Part shown: piece by piece, positions 29,786-38,607 of the stretch
Numbering within the stretch: the stretch's first letter is position 1
Layout of the letters: every line of letters begins with the position of its first letter
From: Phenylobacterium sp.
GTDB lineage: Bacteria; Pseudomonadota; Alphaproteobacteria; Caulobacterales; Caulobacteraceae
Length of the DNA: 44,511 bases
Direction of reading: 5' to 3'
Assembly: GCF_030651755.1 (NCBI RefSeq)
Contig: NZ_JAUSBZ010000058.1
Location: 1 to 44,511 of the forward strand
Position numbers and translations under genes: made by a program
Notes under the pieces: model-generated
Seen by the model: only the letters and a program-made list of their open reading frames with translations
The model's database searches: none
What the model was told of the DNA's origin: nothing

Positions 29786-29805
29786 TGCGCCGCCCGGGCA
29801 AGTTC
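29777..29805 (+). promoter_or_regulatory. Candidate promoter of the valine-catabolism genes
   Basis: TTGACAG (29777-29783), 14 bases, then GCAAGTTC (29798-29805) matches the Caulobacter sigma-73 layout, with six of eight -10 positions. The start would lie near 29812, about 18 bases before the acyl-CoA dehydrogenase ATG. Confidence 0.45.
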
Positions 29806-29829
29806 CTCAAGCCCACGAAAGGCCAGGCC

Positions 29830-30966
29830 ATGAATTTTGAGTTCTCTGACGACCAGCGAGCGCTACAGGCCGCCGCCCAGGCCTTCGCCGCCGCGGAACT
29901 GGCCCCGTATTCGGCCCGCTGGGATCGGGAGTCGTATTTTCCTGTCGAAACTCTTCGTCAGGCCGCCGCCCTTGGCTTTGCAGGCATCTATCTGTCGGAG
30001 GACGTCGGCGGGACGGGGCTGTCGCGGCTGGACGCTTCTCTGATCTTCGAAGCCCTCGCCTATGGTGACGTGGCGACTACGGCCTATCTGACCATTCACA
30101 ACATGGCCTCCTGGATGATCGACCGGTTCGGGGACGAGGCGCTCCGACAGCGCTACCTGCCGCGCCTGACCACCATGGACCTGATCGCCTCCTATTGCCT
30201 GACCGAGCCGGGGGCGGGGTCCGACGCCGCAGCGCTCACCACCACCGCCGAGCGGCAGGGGGAGACCTATGTGCTCAACGGCTCCAAGGCGTTCATCTCT
30301 GGCGGTGGGGTCTCTGATCTCTATGTCGTGATGGCGCGCACTGGCGGGGCCGGGGCCGGCGGGGTCTCGGCCTTTGTGGTGGAGAAGGAGACGCCAGGCC
30401 TCTCCTTCGGAGCCAGGGAGCGCAAGATGGGCTGGAACGCCCAGCCTACGGCGCAGGTGAACTTTGACAGCGTCCGCATTCCACTCGCCAACCGCATCGG
30501 CGGGGAGGGCGAGGGGTTCCGCTTCGCCATGATGGGGCTCGACGGCGGACGCCTCAACATCGCCTCCTGTTCCCTGGGTGGCGCGGCCCTGGCCCTGGAC
30601 ACGGCTCAGGCCTATCTGGCCGAACGTCGGCAGTTCGGCCGACCTTTACGGGAGTTCCAGGCCCTGCAGTTCAAGTTGGCCGATATGGCCACCGAGCTGG
30701 AGGCCGCCCGCCTGATGGTTCGTCGAGCCGCCGCGGCCCTGGACGCCGGGCGCGTAGACGCCACCAAGCTGTGCGCCATGGCCAAACGGTTCGCCACCGA
30801 CGCGGGGTTTCAGATCGCCAATGAGGCCCTGCAGCTGCATGGCGGCTATGGCTATCTCTCCGACTACCCGCTGGAGCGGATCGTCCGCGACCTGCGCGTT
30901 CACCAGATCCTGGAAGGGACGAACGAGATCATGCGGGTGATCATCGCCCGGGAGCTTTACCGATGA
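29830..30966 (+). CDS. Acyl-CoA dehydrogenase, probably isobutyryl-CoA dehydrogenase
   Basis: 378 residues from ATG 29830 ([19 protein letters not shown]). It has the FAD-binding signature [16 protein letters not shown], the [20 protein letters not shown] segment, and the catalytic base Glu362 in [11 protein letters not shown] near the C-terminus, the position used by short-chain and isobutyryl-CoA enzymes. The next genes are 3-hydroxyisobutyryl-CoA hydrolase and 3-hydroxyisobutyrate dehydrogenase, so isobutyryl-CoA from valine is the likely substrate. The intervening enoyl-CoA hydratase is not in the cluster. Specificity is inferred from context. Confidence 0.9.
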   Translation: MNFEFSDDQRALQAAAQAFAAAELAPYSARWDRESYFPVETLRQAAALGFAGIYLSEDVGGTGLSRLDASLIFEALAYGDVATTAYLTIHNMASWMIDRFGDEALRQRYLPRLTTMDLIASYCLTEPGAGSDAAALTTTAERQGETYVLNGSKAFISGGGVSDLYVVMARTGGAGAGGVSAFVVEKETPGLSFGARERKMGWNAQPTAQVNFDSVRIPLANRIGGEGEGFRFAMMGLDGGRLNIASCSLGGAALALDTAQAYLAERRQFGRPLREFQALQFKLADMATELEAARLMVRRAAAALDAGRVDATKLCAMAKRFATDAGFQIANEALQLHGGYGYLSDYPLERIVRDLRVHQILEGTNEIMRVIIARELYR

Positions 30967-32021
30967 CCGTTGAGCCTGACGTCCTGACTCGCATTGAGGG
31001 CGCGGTGGGCCGCATCACCTTGAACCGGCCTGGCGCCCTACATGCCCTGACCACCGGCATGTGCCAGGCGATGATCGAGGCCCTGGTGGCCTGGCGGCAA
31101 GACCCCGCCGTGACCTTCGTGCTTATCGACCATTCCGGCGAGCGGGGCTTCTGCGCCGGGGGCGACATCCGCATGCTGGCGAAAAGCGGGGCCGGCGACG
31201 GCTTTGCCGCGCGGGAGTTCTTCTTCACCGAGTACCGGCTGAACCACCTGATCCATGAGTTTCCCAAGCCGGTGATGGCGATCATGGATGGGGTGACCAT
31301 GGGCGGCGGCGTCGGTCTGGCCCTGCCGGCCCGCTACCGGGTGGCCACCGAGCGGACCACCTTCGCCATGCCGGAAACCGGTATTGGGCTCTTCCCGGAC
31401 GTGGGTGGGGGGTGGCACCTGCCGCGTCTGCCGGGGAAGTCTGGTCTCTGGCTGGCCCTGACGGGGGCCCGGCTCAAGGCGGCGGACTGCGAACTGCTGG
31501 GCCTGGCCACAGACTATGTGCTCGCCGACCAGATCGAAGGCCTGAAGGCGCAGATCATCACCGATCCGGACGCGGTCGAGACGCACCTGACCCTGCTGGA
31601 GGCCGACCCAGGCCGCCCGCCCCTGGGGCTGCACCGGGACGAGATGGATCACCTGTTCGCCGGCGACAGCGTGGAGGCCATCTTCGCGGCCCTGGAGGCT
31701 GACGGCGGGGACTGGGCGAAGGCCCAGCTGGAGGTCCTTAAGACCAAGTCGCCCCAGACCCTGAAGGTCGCCTTTCGGCAGCTGTCCCTGGGTGCGCAAG
31801 CGCAGAGCTTCGCCGAAAACATGGAAATGGAATACCGGATCGGCGCCCGGGTCGTCGGGCTCTACGACTTCATTGAAGGCGTCCGTGCGGTGATCCTCGA
31901 CAAGGACAATGCGCCCCGCTGGAACCCGGCCCGGCTCGAAGGGGTGAGCGAGGCCATGCTGGACGAGATCTTTGCGCCCCTGCCTTCCGCCCAGGGCTGG
32001 CGGCCGCTACCCTTGGAGTAA
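30963..32021 (+). CDS. 3-hydroxyisobutyryl-CoA hydrolase (HIBCH type)
   Basis: 352 residues of the crotonase superfamily, longer than ordinary enoyl-CoA hydratases (about 260) and matching HIBCH. The oxyanion and active-site segments [31 protein letters not shown] and [21 protein letters not shown] are all typical. It releases 3-hydroxyisobutyrate from its CoA ester in valine breakdown, which also removes reactive methacrylyl-CoA equivalents. The ATG overlaps the acyl-CoA dehydrogenase stop by four bases. Confidence 0.93.
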   Translation: MTVEPDVLTRIEGAVGRITLNRPGALHALTTGMCQAMIEALVAWRQDPAVTFVLIDHSGERGFCAGGDIRMLAKSGAGDGFAAREFFFTEYRLNHLIHEFPKPVMAIMDGVTMGGGVGLALPARYRVATERTTFAMPETGIGLFPDVGGGWHLPRLPGKSGLWLALTGARLKAADCELLGLATDYVLADQIEGLKAQIITDPDAVETHLTLLEADPGRPPLGLHRDEMDHLFAGDSVEAIFAALEADGGDWAKAQLEVLKTKSPQTLKVAFRQLSLGAQAQSFAENMEMEYRIGARVVGLYDFIEGVRAVILDKDNAPRWNPARLEGVSEAMLDEIFAPLPSAQGWRPLPLE

Positions 32022-32057
32022 GGCGGCGATCGTCCGCCAGATCACGGGAGGACCACC

Positions 32058-32090
32058 ATGCGCGCGCTTGAATGGGCGATTGGAGCATGA
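32058..32090 (+). CDS. Ten-codon leader ORF coupled to mmsB
   Basis: A GGGAGG at 32046-32051 lies six bases before ATG 32058. The frame encodes MRALEWAIGA and ends in a TGA that overlaps the mmsB ATG (ATGA at 32087-32090). This is the strongest ribosome site in the 65-base gap, and it is out of frame with mmsB, whose own start has no well-spaced site. It probably serves translational coupling. There are no valine codons, so a classical valine attenuator is unlikely. Confidence 0.35.
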   Translation: MRALEWAIGA

Positions 32091-32983
32091 CTCGCTACGC
32101 CCTGATCGGCCTGGGCAACATGGGTGGCGGAATGGCCGCGGTCCTGGCGAAGGCCGGCCACCAGGTTCAGGCCTTTGATCTTTCGCCTGCGGCCGTTGGT
32201 CGCGCCGCTGATGCCGGAGCCGAGCCTGCGGCCTCGGCGGCGGACGCTGTGGCCGGGGCCGACGTCGTGCTGACCATGCTGCCAGCCGGCGCCCATGTCC
32301 GGCAGGTCTATGATCAGGCGGTCCTGCCCCATGCCGGGCGCGACGCGCTATTGATCGACTGCTCGACCGTGGACGTCGACACCGCCCGCGACGTCGCCAC
32401 CCTGGCGAGGGAGGCCGGTTTCGCCGTGGCCGACGCCCCAGTATCGGGCGGGGTGACGGCGGCGGCGGCCGGAACGCTGACCTTCATGGTCGGCTGCCCC
32501 GAGCCCTTGTTTCCCAATGTTAAGGCCGCCCTCTCGCCGATGGCCAAGACGGTGGCGCGGGCTGGCGAGGCCGGCGCGGGGCAGGCGGCGAAGATCTGCA
32601 ATAACCTGCTGTTGGGCGTGTCGATGATCGGCGTCTGCGAGGCCTTGGCCCTGGCCGAACGCCTGGACCTGGATCCAGAGCGATTCTTCGAAATCGCCTC
32701 GGCCTCATCGGGCCAGTGCTGGTCTCTCACCTCATACTGCCCCTGGCCGGGCCCGGTGGCGGCCGCGCCGTCCAATCGCGGTTATGAGGGGGGATTCGCC
32801 GTCGCCATGATGCTCAAGGACCTCAAGCTGGCGCAGGGCGCGGCGGCTTCGGTGGGGGCCTCGACGCCCCTGGCGGCCCAGGCGGAGGCGCTTTATGCGT
32901 TGTTTGATCGCCTTGGCTATGGCGAAAAAGACTTTTCGAGCCTACTTCAGTTGCTACGCGGACGGTTGGACACCTTGGCCTGA
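32087..32983 (+). CDS. mmsB: 3-hydroxyisobutyrate dehydrogenase
   Basis: 298 residues from ATG 32087 (MTRYALIGLGNMGGGMA); an in-frame ATG at 32072 would add five residues. It oxidises 3-hydroxyisobutyrate to methylmalonate semialdehyde with NAD. Visible are the Rossmann loop GLGNMGGGMA, an Asp after strand two (FDLSP, favouring NAD), the substrate loop DAPVSGGVTAAAAGTL, catalytic Lys169 in GQAAKICNNLL, and the late GFAVAMMLKDLKLA. Together with the two upstream genes it completes the isobutyryl-CoA end of valine catabolism. A mini-ORF with a strong ribosome site precedes it. Confidence 0.95.
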   Translation: MTRYALIGLGNMGGGMAAVLAKAGHQVQAFDLSPAAVGRAADAGAEPAASAADAVAGADVVLTMLPAGAHVRQVYDQAVLPHAGRDALLIDCSTVDVDTARDVATLAREAGFAVADAPVSGGVTAAAAGTLTFMVGCPEPLFPNVKAALSPMAKTVARAGEAGAGQAAKICNNLLLGVSMIGVCEALALAERLDLDPERFFEIASASSGQCWSLTSYCPWPGPVAAAPSNRGYEGGFAVAMMLKDLKLAQGAAASVGASTPLAAQAEALYALFDRLGYGEKDFSSLLQLLRGRLDTLA

Positions 32984-33007
32984 CCGTTGACGAAGTCGGC
33001 ACGGTCG

Positions 33008-33021
33008 TTGACGCAGATCAA
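33008..33021. promoter_or_regulatory. FNR/FixK-type box upstream of hemA
   Basis: TTGAC-GCAG-ATCAA matches the CRP/FNR-family oxygen-response consensus TTGAY-N4-RTCAA at every fixed position. Its centre (33014.5) is about 41.5 bases before the start predicted from the -10 at 33044, the standard class II activation distance. FnrL/FixK control of hemA is known in other alphaproteobacteria. Confidence 0.65.
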
Positions 33022-33043
33022 GCAGGCGCGACACAGCGCCTTG

Positions 33044-33049
33044 TAGACA
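33044..33049 (+). promoter_or_regulatory. Candidate -10 element of the FNR/FixK-dependent hemA promoter
   Basis: TAGACA, preceded by TTG and followed by T, is the best -10-like hexamer at the distance expected below the 33008-33021 box. It predicts a start near 33056 and a leader of about 83 bases before hemA. No good -35 hexamer is present, as expected for an activator-dependent promoter. Confidence 0.4.
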
Positions 33050-33138
33050 TTTTCCGAACCCGGCGCCAAAAACCGGGCGGATTTTAGGGGACCAGTTGCG
33101 GCGTGAGATTGTCGAGCGCGCGACCGGATTTCGTTGCG

Positions 33139-34368
33139 ATGGATTACAGGACCGCCTTTCAGAACGCCCTTGAGCGGATTCACGCCGAGGGTCGCTACCG
33201 GGTCTTTGCAGATCTGAAGCGCCATCGCGGCGCCTTCCCCCGGGCCACATGGACCCGTCCCGACGGCTCGACCCAGGACGTGGTGGTCTGGTGCTCCAAC
33301 GACTATCTCGGCCAGGGCCAGAACCCCGTCGTGATCGAGGCCATGAAGACGGCCATCGACGAAGCCGGCGCCGGCTCCGGTGGCACCCGCAACATCTCCG
33401 GCACCACCCATTACCATGTCGAGCTGGAGCATGAGCTCGCCGACCTGCACGGCAAGGAAGCCGCGCTTCTGTTCACCTCAGGCTATGTGTCCAACGAGGC
33501 GTCGCTTTCGACCCTCTACAAGATCCTGCCCGGGCTCATCATGTTCTCCGATGAGCTGAACCATAATTCGATGATCTCGGGCATCCGCGCCGGCGCGCGC
33601 GAGCAGCGTCGGGTCTTCCGCCACAATGATCTGGCTCACCTGGAAGAACTGCTGGCGGCAGCGCCGGCCGACGCGCCCAAACTGATCGCCTTTGAGAGCG
33701 TCTATTCCATGGACGGCGACATCGCCGACATGCCGGCCATGGTCGCTCTGGCCAAGAAGTACGGCGCCATGACCTATCTGGACGAAGTCCATGCGGTGGG
33801 CATGTATGGCCCCCGCGGCGCTGGCGTCGCCGAGCGCGACGGCGTCATGGACCAGATCGATATTGTCGAAGGCACCCTGGGCAAGGCGTTCGGCGTCATG
33901 GGCGGTTATATCGCCGCTGATGCTGTGATCATCGATGCGATCCGGTCCTATGCCGACGGCTTCATCTTCACCACCTCGATCCCGCCGGCCCTGGCGGCGG
34001 GGGCGGTGGCCTCGATCCGCTATCTGAAGGCGCACAACGAGGTTCGGGTGGCCCATCAGGCCCGCGCCCAGGCGCTCAAGGAGCGGCTGAGCAAGGCGGG
34101 CATCCCGGTGATGCCGTCCGAGAGCCATATTGTCCCGGTGCTTGTGGGCGATCCGGTCCATTGCAAAATGATCTCGGACATCCTGCTGAGCGACTACGGC
34201 GTCTATGTCCAGCCGATCAACTATCCCACCGTGCCCCGGGGCACCGAGCGGCTGCGCTTTACCCCGTCACCGGCCCATTCCGACGAGATGATCGATCATC
34301 TGGCCCGGTCGCTGGAAACCCTGTGGGTTCATTGCAATATCAAGCGCGTCGGCGGCGTCGCCGCCTGA
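33139..34368 (+). CDS. hemA: 5-aminolevulinate synthase
   Basis: 409 residues from ATG 33139 ([15 protein letters not shown]); a GTG at 33103 could add 12 residues. It is a PLP enzyme that joins glycine and succinyl-CoA to 5-aminolevulinate, the first step of haem synthesis by the C4 route typical of alphaproteobacteria. Visible are [32 protein letters not shown], the PLP-binding [17 protein letters not shown], the Schiff-base Lys249 in [14 protein letters not shown] and the C-terminal [16 protein letters not shown]. It is a single-gene unit with an FNR/FixK-like box upstream. No N-terminal haem-regulatory CP motif is present. Confidence 0.97.
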   Translation: MDYRTAFQNALERIHAEGRYRVFADLKRHRGAFPRATWTRPDGSTQDVVVWCSNDYLGQGQNPVVIEAMKTAIDEAGAGSGGTRNISGTTHYHVELEHELADLHGKEAALLFTSGYVSNEASLSTLYKILPGLIMFSDELNHNSMISGIRAGAREQRRVFRHNDLAHLEELLAAAPADAPKLIAFESVYSMDGDIADMPAMVALAKKYGAMTYLDEVHAVGMYGPRGAGVAERDGVMDQIDIVEGTLGKAFGVMGGYIAADAVIIDAIRSYADGFIFTTSIPPALAAGAVASIRYLKAHNEVRVAHQARAQALKERLSKAGIPVMPSESHIVPVLVGDPVHCKMISDILLSDYGVYVQPINYPTVPRGTERLRFTPSPAHSDEMIDHLARSLETLWVHCNIKRVGGVAA

Positions 34369-34387
34369 GGCGCTAGGGTTTCGGGTT

Positions 34388-34410
34388 GGCGCGCGGTTCA
34401 TCGGCGCGCC
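34388..34410. terminator. GC hairpin between convergent hemA and mucR
   Basis: GGCGCGC (34388-34394) pairs with GCGCGCC (34404-34410) around a nine-base loop in the 59-base gap between two converging genes. It lacks a clear T-run on either side, so its strength as an intrinsic terminator is doubtful. Confidence 0.35.
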
Positions 34411-34427
34411 CTTCGACGGGATGCGCC

Positions 34428-34856
34428 TCAGGCCTTGCGGCGAACCCCGCGGCCAAGGCCGATCTGCTTGGCGAAGTTGGATCGCTTGGCCGCATAGGCC
34501 GGGGCGACCATGGGATAGTCTGGCGGCAGGCCCCAGCGGCGACGATAATCCTCGGGGCTCATGTCATAGCGGGACCGAAGGTAGCGCTTGAGCATTTTTA
34601 GCTGCTTGCCGTCCTCCAGGCAGACAATGAAGTCCTCCTGGATCGAACGGCTGATTGGCACGGCGGGCTTTGGCCGCTCCGTGGGCGCGATGGGTTGGGG
34701 TTCACCGAGGCCGCTGAGGGCGCCATGGACCGAGCGGATCAGGTCCGGCACGGCGTCAGCGCTGACCGCGTTGCGGCTCACATAGGCTGTGATGATGTCG
34801 GCCCCCAGGCGCAATACATACATCGAACGGCCCGAGGCCTCGTCTTCAACGCTCAT
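34428..34856 (-). CDS. MucR/Ros family transcriptional regulator with degenerate zinc site
   Basis: 142 residues. GGAGGGG lies eight bases before the ATG. The N-terminal helices ([22 protein letters not shown]) form the oligomerisation region. The DNA-binding part carries [42 protein letters not shown] and KQIGLGRG. In Ros the zinc ligands are C79, C82, H92 and H97; here the aligned residues are C79, D82, Y92 and Y97, so zinc binding as in Ros is unlikely. MucR proteins bind AT-rich DNA and act as broad silencers; in Caulobacter they work with SciP in cell-cycle control. Target genes cannot be read here. Confidence 0.92.
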   Translation of the reverse strand: MSVEDEASGRSMYVLRLGADIITAYVSRNAVSADAVPDLIRSVHGALSGLGEPQPIAPTERPKPAVPISRSIQEDFIVCLEDGKQLKMLKRYLRSRYDMSPEDYRRRWGLPPDYPMVAPAYAAKRSNFAKQIGLGRGVRRKA

Positions 34857-34969
34857 TTGGTGGTCCCCTCCGACACGTACGACGGCGCCATGGCCGGGCT
34901 ATGGCTGGCTTGGCGATGGGGTGGGAAACGCGCCGGATTGGACTTTGTTCCGCAGGTCGTCGGCTGTGG

Positions 34970-34998
34970 TTGGAACCTTGCCGCGATAGGGGTAAAAG
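34970..34998 (+). promoter_or_regulatory. Candidate glyA promoter
   Basis: TTGGAA (34970-34975), a 17-base spacer and TAAAAG (34993-34998) match a sigma-70-type promoter at four of six positions each. The leader would be about 30 bases. This is the best candidate in the 180-base mucR-glyA gap. Confidence 0.35.
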
Positions 34999-35036
34999 GC
35001 GCCTCCGCTCCACCGACTCCGATGCGAGGTCCTCCC

Positions 35037-36332
35037 TTGACCGCCCAAGCCCAAACCACCGCCGCCGCCGACGCCTTCTTTGGACAGGGTGTGGCCGAGC
35101 GCGATCCTGAGATCGCGCACGTCCTGCAAGGGGAACTGAAGCGCCAGCAGGATCAGATCGAACTGATCGCCTCGGAGAACATCGTCTCGCGGGCGATCCT
35201 TGAGGTGCAGGGTTCGGTCCTGACCAACAAATACGCCGAAGGGTACCCGGGCAAGCGCTACTATGGCGGTTGCGAAGAGGTTGATGTGGCCGAAAGCCTG
35301 GCCATCGAGCGGGCGAAGCGCCTGTTCGGGGCGGAGTTCGCCAATGTGCAGCCGCACTCAGGCAGCCAAGCCAACCAGGCGGTATTCATGGCCACCATGA
35401 GCCCCGGCGACACCTTCATGGGCATGGATCTGGCGGCGGGCGGTCATCTGACTCATGGCAAGAACGTCAACCAGTCGGGCAAGTGGTTCAATCCCGTGGC
35501 CTATTCGGTCCGCCAGCAGGACCAGCTGATCGACTATGACGAGGCCGCGGCCGTTGCGCTGAGCGCCAAGCCCAAGGTCATCATCGCTGGTGGTTCCGCC
35601 TATAGCCGCGAAATCGACTGGGCCCGGTTCCGGGAGATCGCCGACAGCGTCGGCGCCATTCTGATGGTGGACATGGCCCACTATGCCGGTCTGATCGCCG
35701 GCGGCGCCTATCCCAACCCGGTTCCCCACGCCCATGTGGTGACCTCGACCACCCACAAGACCCTCCGCGGTCCCCGCGGCGGTCTGATCCTGACCAATGA
35801 CAAGAAGCTGGCCAAGAAGATCGACTCTGCCGTCTTCCCCGGCCTGCAGGGCGGGCCGCTGATGCATGTCATCGCCGCCAAGGCCGTGGCCTTCGGCGAG
35901 GCCCTGCGTCCCGATTTCAAACTCTATGCCCGTCAGGTGGTGGAAAACGCCCGCGCCATGGCCGACGCCCTGGCCGCGGGGGGACTGAAAATCGTTTCCG
36001 GCGGCACCGACAGCCATCTGATGCTGGTCGACCTGACGCCCAAGGGGGTGACGGGGGCTGACGCCGAGGTCGCCCTGGAGCGCGCCAACATCACCTGCAA
36101 CAAGAACGGCATACCCTTCGACCCGCTGCCCTTCACCCAGACCTCGGGCCTGCGCCTGGGATCGCCGGCCGGCACCTCGCGGGGGTTCGGCCCGGCCGAG
36201 TTCCGTCGCATCGGGCAGTTGATCGCCCAGGTGGTCGACGGTCTGGCCGCGGGTGGCGATAACGCCGCGGTCGAAGCCGCGGTCCGCGAAGAGGTCCTGA
36301 CCTTGACCCGCCGCTTCCCTATCTACAGCTAG
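35037..36332 (+). CDS. glyA: Serine hydroxymethyltransferase
   Basis: 431 residues from a TTG at 35037, chosen because GAGG lies seven bases upstream; an ATG at 35022 (five codons earlier) is the alternative but has no ribosome site. It interconverts serine and glycine with tetrahydrofolate, supplying one-carbon units, and glycine for the neighbouring hemA reaction. Landmarks are [33 protein letters not shown], the PLP lysine in [15 protein letters not shown], and [11 protein letters not shown]. It precedes nrdR by 33 bases. Confidence 0.96.
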   Translation: MTAQAQTTAAADAFFGQGVAERDPEIAHVLQGELKRQQDQIELIASENIVSRAILEVQGSVLTNKYAEGYPGKRYYGGCEEVDVAESLAIERAKRLFGAEFANVQPHSGSQANQAVFMATMSPGDTFMGMDLAAGGHLTHGKNVNQSGKWFNPVAYSVRQQDQLIDYDEAAAVALSAKPKVIIAGGSAYSREIDWARFREIADSVGAILMVDMAHYAGLIAGGAYPNPVPHAHVVTSTTHKTLRGPRGGLILTNDKKLAKKIDSAVFPGLQGGPLMHVIAAKAVAFGEALRPDFKLYARQVVENARAMADALAAGGLKIVSGGTDSHLMLVDLTPKGVTGADAEVALERANITCNKNGIPFDPLPFTQTSGLRLGSPAGTSRGFGPAEFRRIGQLIAQVVDGLAAGGDNAAVEAAVREEVLTLTRRFPIYS

Positions 36333-36333
36333 A

Positions 36334-36350
36334 GCGGCCAAGCTGGCCGC
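36334..36350 (+). other. Small hairpin between glyA stop and nrdR ribosome site
   Basis: GCGGCCA (36334-36340), loop AGC, TGGCCGC (36344-36350). It begins two bases after the glyA stop and ends immediately before GGAGGGG, the nrdR ribosome site. It may protect the glyA 3' end after processing or modulate nrdR translation. No T-run follows. Confidence 0.4.
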
Positions 36351-36365
36351 GGAGGGGCTGATCTC

Positions 36366-36839
36366 ATGCGATGCCCGTTCTGTGGCCACGCCGAGAGCCA
36401 GGTGAAAGATAGCCGCCCGTCCGAGGACGGGGCGGCTATCCGTCGTCGCCGGCTGTGTCCGGCCTGCGGCGGCCGGTTCACCACCTTCGAGCGCGTCCAG
36501 CTCCGCGAGCTTACGGTGATCAAACGGTCTGGACGGCGCACGCCTTTTGATCGCGAAAAGCTGCTGCGCTCCATCGATATCGCCATCCGCAAGCGCCCGG
36601 TCGATCCCGAGCAAATTGACCGCATGGTCAATGGCATCACCCGTCAGCTGGAGAGCATGGGCGAGACCGATATTCCCTCAGAGGTAGTCGGGGAGCTGGT
36701 GATGAAGGCGCTCAAGTCCCTCGATGATGTGGCCTATGTTCGCTACGCCTCCGTCTATCGCGACTTCCGGGAGACCCGCGACTTCGCCGATTTCCTGGGC
36801 AGCGAAGGCCTTGGTGAGCGTTCGGAGGAGGAGCGTTAG
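36366..36839 (+). CDS. nrdR: Transcriptional repressor NrdR
   Basis: 157 residues with GGAGGGG eight bases before the ATG. The N-terminal zinc ribbon uses Cys3, Cys6, Cys31 and Cys34 (MRCPFCGH and [10 protein letters not shown]). The ATP-cone follows ([18 protein letters not shown] to about residue 140). NrdR senses ATP/dATP and represses ribonucleotide reductase genes at NrdR boxes. The glyA-nrdR-rib order is widespread in alphaproteobacteria. The C-terminus ends in a short acidic/basic tail. Confidence 0.97.
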   Translation: MRCPFCGHAESQVKDSRPSEDGAAIRRRRLCPACGGRFTTFERVQLRELTVIKRSGRRTPFDREKLLRSIDIAIRKRPVDPEQIDRMVNGITRQLESMGETDIPSEVVGELVMKALKSLDDVAYVRYASVYRDFRETRDFADFLGSEGLGERSEEER

Positions 36840-36871
36840 GCGCACGTTCCGCCTGGCGCCGGCTCCTGGCG

Positions 36872-37513
36872 ATGATCACGCTCAAGCTCGCCACCTCCCT
36901 CGACGGCAAGATCGCGACAGCTGCGGGCGAAAGCCGCTGGATCACTGGCGCGGAATCCCGCCAGCAGGTCCACCATCTCCGCAGCCTTCATGACGCCGTT
37001 CTGGTTGGCGCTGGAACGGCGCTGGCCGATGACCCCGAACTCACGGTCCGCCTGCCTGGCTATGCGGGGCCGCAGCCGGCTCGGGTGATCCTCGACAGTC
37101 GCCAGCGGCTGTCGCCGACATCGCGTCTGGCTCTTACGGCCCGGGATGTGCCCACCTATCTGGTCACCAATGGCGCGCCGGCCAGCGGACTGGTGGAGGC
37201 CGGCGTCCAGATTGTGCAGGTTGGCGAGAACGGCGCGGAGCGATCATCGCTTCCATCGGTCGTGGCCGCCCTGGCCGCCCTGGGTCTCGCTCGACTGTTC
37301 GTTGAGGGGGGCGGTGAGGTGGCCGCGAGCTTCCTGCGCCATAATCTCGTGGCGCGCCTGGAGTGGTTTAGAGCGCCTATCGTCATTGGCGACGAGGGCC
37401 GCTCTGGCGTCGGCGCTATGGCTCTTGAGGCCCTGTCCGGTGCGCCCCGGCTACGGCGAACGGAGATTCAGGTCCTGGGGCAGGATCTTTGGGAACGATA
37501 CGAGAGGATCTGA
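36872..37513 (+). CDS. ribD: RibD reductase domain only (5-amino-6-ribosylaminouracil-phosphate reductase)
   Basis: 213 residues from ATG 36872, aligning with the C-terminal reductase half of RibD: ITLKLATSLDGKIATAAGES, HDAVLVGAGTALADDPELTVR, RVILDSRQRLSP and RLFVEGGGEVAASFL. A normal RibD is about 360 residues, with an N-terminal zinc deaminase (HAE and PCxxxGxTxPC motifs); neither motif is here, and only 32 bases separate nrdR from this start. No Shine-Dalgarno is evident. The reductase uses NADPH. A separate deaminase must act for riboflavin synthesis. The ribE ATG follows the stop directly. Confidence 0.85.
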   Translation: MITLKLATSLDGKIATAAGESRWITGAESRQQVHHLRSLHDAVLVGAGTALADDPELTVRLPGYAGPQPARVILDSRQRLSPTSRLALTARDVPTYLVTNGAPASGLVEAGVQIVQVGENGAERSSLPSVVAALAALGLARLFVEGGGEVAASFLRHNLVARLEWFRAPIVIGDEGRSGVGAMALEALSGAPRLRRTEIQVLGQDLWERYERI

Positions 37514-38104
37514 ATGTTCACAGGCATCATCACTGACGTCGGGCGAGTTCGGTCCGTCCGGGATACGGACCGTGATCGGCGATTTGAGATCGAAACCCGG
37601 TTCGACCTGTCGAGCGTGGAGATCGGCGCCTCCATCGCCCATGCGGGCTGCTGTCTGACCTTGGTCGAGAAGGGCGCCGACTGGTTCGCCGTCGAGGTGT
37701 CTGGCGAAACCCTCGATCGGACAACCATTGGGGCCTGGGAGCCCGGTCATCCCGTCAATCTGGAGCGTTCGGCCCGGGTCGGCGATGAGTTAGGCGGACA
37801 TATCGTTTCTGGCCATGTGGACGGCGTCGGAGAGGTGATTTCGGTCGAGTCCGAGGGCGGCTCGCATCGGGTGAAGGTGCGGGTTCCCCGCCCGCTCCAC
37901 CGATATATCGCCCCAAAGGGCTCCATCACGGTCGAAGGGGTGTCCTTGACCGTCAACGAGGTTGAGGATGACGTCTTCGGGGTGAACCTCATTCCTCACA
38001 CCTGGGAGGTGACCACCCTGGGCGGGCTGAAGCCGGGCTCGGCGGTCAATCTGGAGATCGACATGCTGGCGCGGTATCTCGCGCGCTGGCGCGAAACCGC
38101 CTAA
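37514..38104 (+). CDS. ribE: Riboflavin synthase, alpha subunit
   Basis: 196 residues built of two similar barrels, the first opening [15 protein letters not shown] with [12 protein letters not shown], the second around [14 protein letters not shown] and [15 protein letters not shown]. It dismutates two 6,7-dimethyl-8-ribityllumazine molecules into riboflavin and the pyrimidine substrate of RibH. It starts with no gap after ribD. In many relatives ribBA (GTP cyclohydrolase II / DHBP synthase) follows; here only 41 bases separate it from ribH. Confidence 0.96.
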   Translation: MFTGIITDVGRVRSVRDTDRDRRFEIETRFDLSSVEIGASIAHAGCCLTLVEKGADWFAVEVSGETLDRTTIGAWEPGHPVNLERSARVGDELGGHIVSGHVDGVGEVISVESEGGSHRVKVRVPRPLHRYIAPKGSITVEGVSLTVNEVEDDVFGVNLIPHTWEVTTLGGLKPGSAVNLEIDMLARYLARWRETA

Positions 38105-38145
38105 AGGCAGCATATGGCCGCCTTCCGCGGCCCCTGGAATCTGTG

Positions 38146-38607
38146 ATGCAAGACGAGAAGCTGCGCGTCCTCGTGGTCGAGGCGCGATATTATAGCGAAA
38201 TCGCCGACGCCCTGCTGGCGGGCGCAACCGACGTGCTGAGCGCGCACGAGGTCGATTTCGACGTGGTGACCGTGCCCGGGGCGCTGGAGATTCCCAGCGC
38301 CATCGCGATCGCCGACGCATCCGGCAGCGGTGGCGGGGTTGCCTATGACGGCTTTGTGGCCCTGGGCTGTGTGATCCGCGGCGAAACCTATCACTTCGAG
38401 ATCGTGTCCAACGAATCGGCGCGGGGGCTGATGGAGCTGACCATTGGGCGCCGGCTCTGTATCGGGAACGGTATTCTGACGGTTGATGAAGAAGCTCAGG
38501 CCTGGGCGCGCGCCCGGGCCAGCGAGGGTGACAAGGGCGGCGGCGCTGCGCGGGCCTGCCTGGAAATGATCAGCCTGAAGGCCCGCCTGTCTGGGCACGA
38601 CCAATGA
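38146..38607 (+). CDS. ribH: 6,7-dimethyl-8-ribityllumazine synthase
   Basis: 153 residues from ATG 38146; a GTG lies one codon earlier. It condenses the pyrimidine intermediate with 3,4-dihydroxy-2-butanone 4-phosphate. Visible are the substrate-binding [28 protein letters not shown], the [23 protein letters not shown] stretch holding the catalytic His, and [16 protein letters not shown]. It follows ribE by 41 bases, which contain a small GGCCGC/GCGGCC hairpin (38116-38132), and overlaps nusB by four bases. Confidence 0.96.
   Translation: MQDEKLRVLVVEARYYSEIADALLAGATDVLSAHEVDFDVVTVPGALEIPSAIAIADASGSGGGVAYDGFVALGCVIRGETYHFEIVSNESARGLMELTIGRRLCIGNGILTVDEEAQAWARARASEGDKGGGAARACLEMISLKARLSGHDQ

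Noticed and set aside
35358..36614. A 418-codon minus-strand frame opposite glyA and nrdR
   Set aside because: Antisense shadow of two conserved genes with no recognisable fold.
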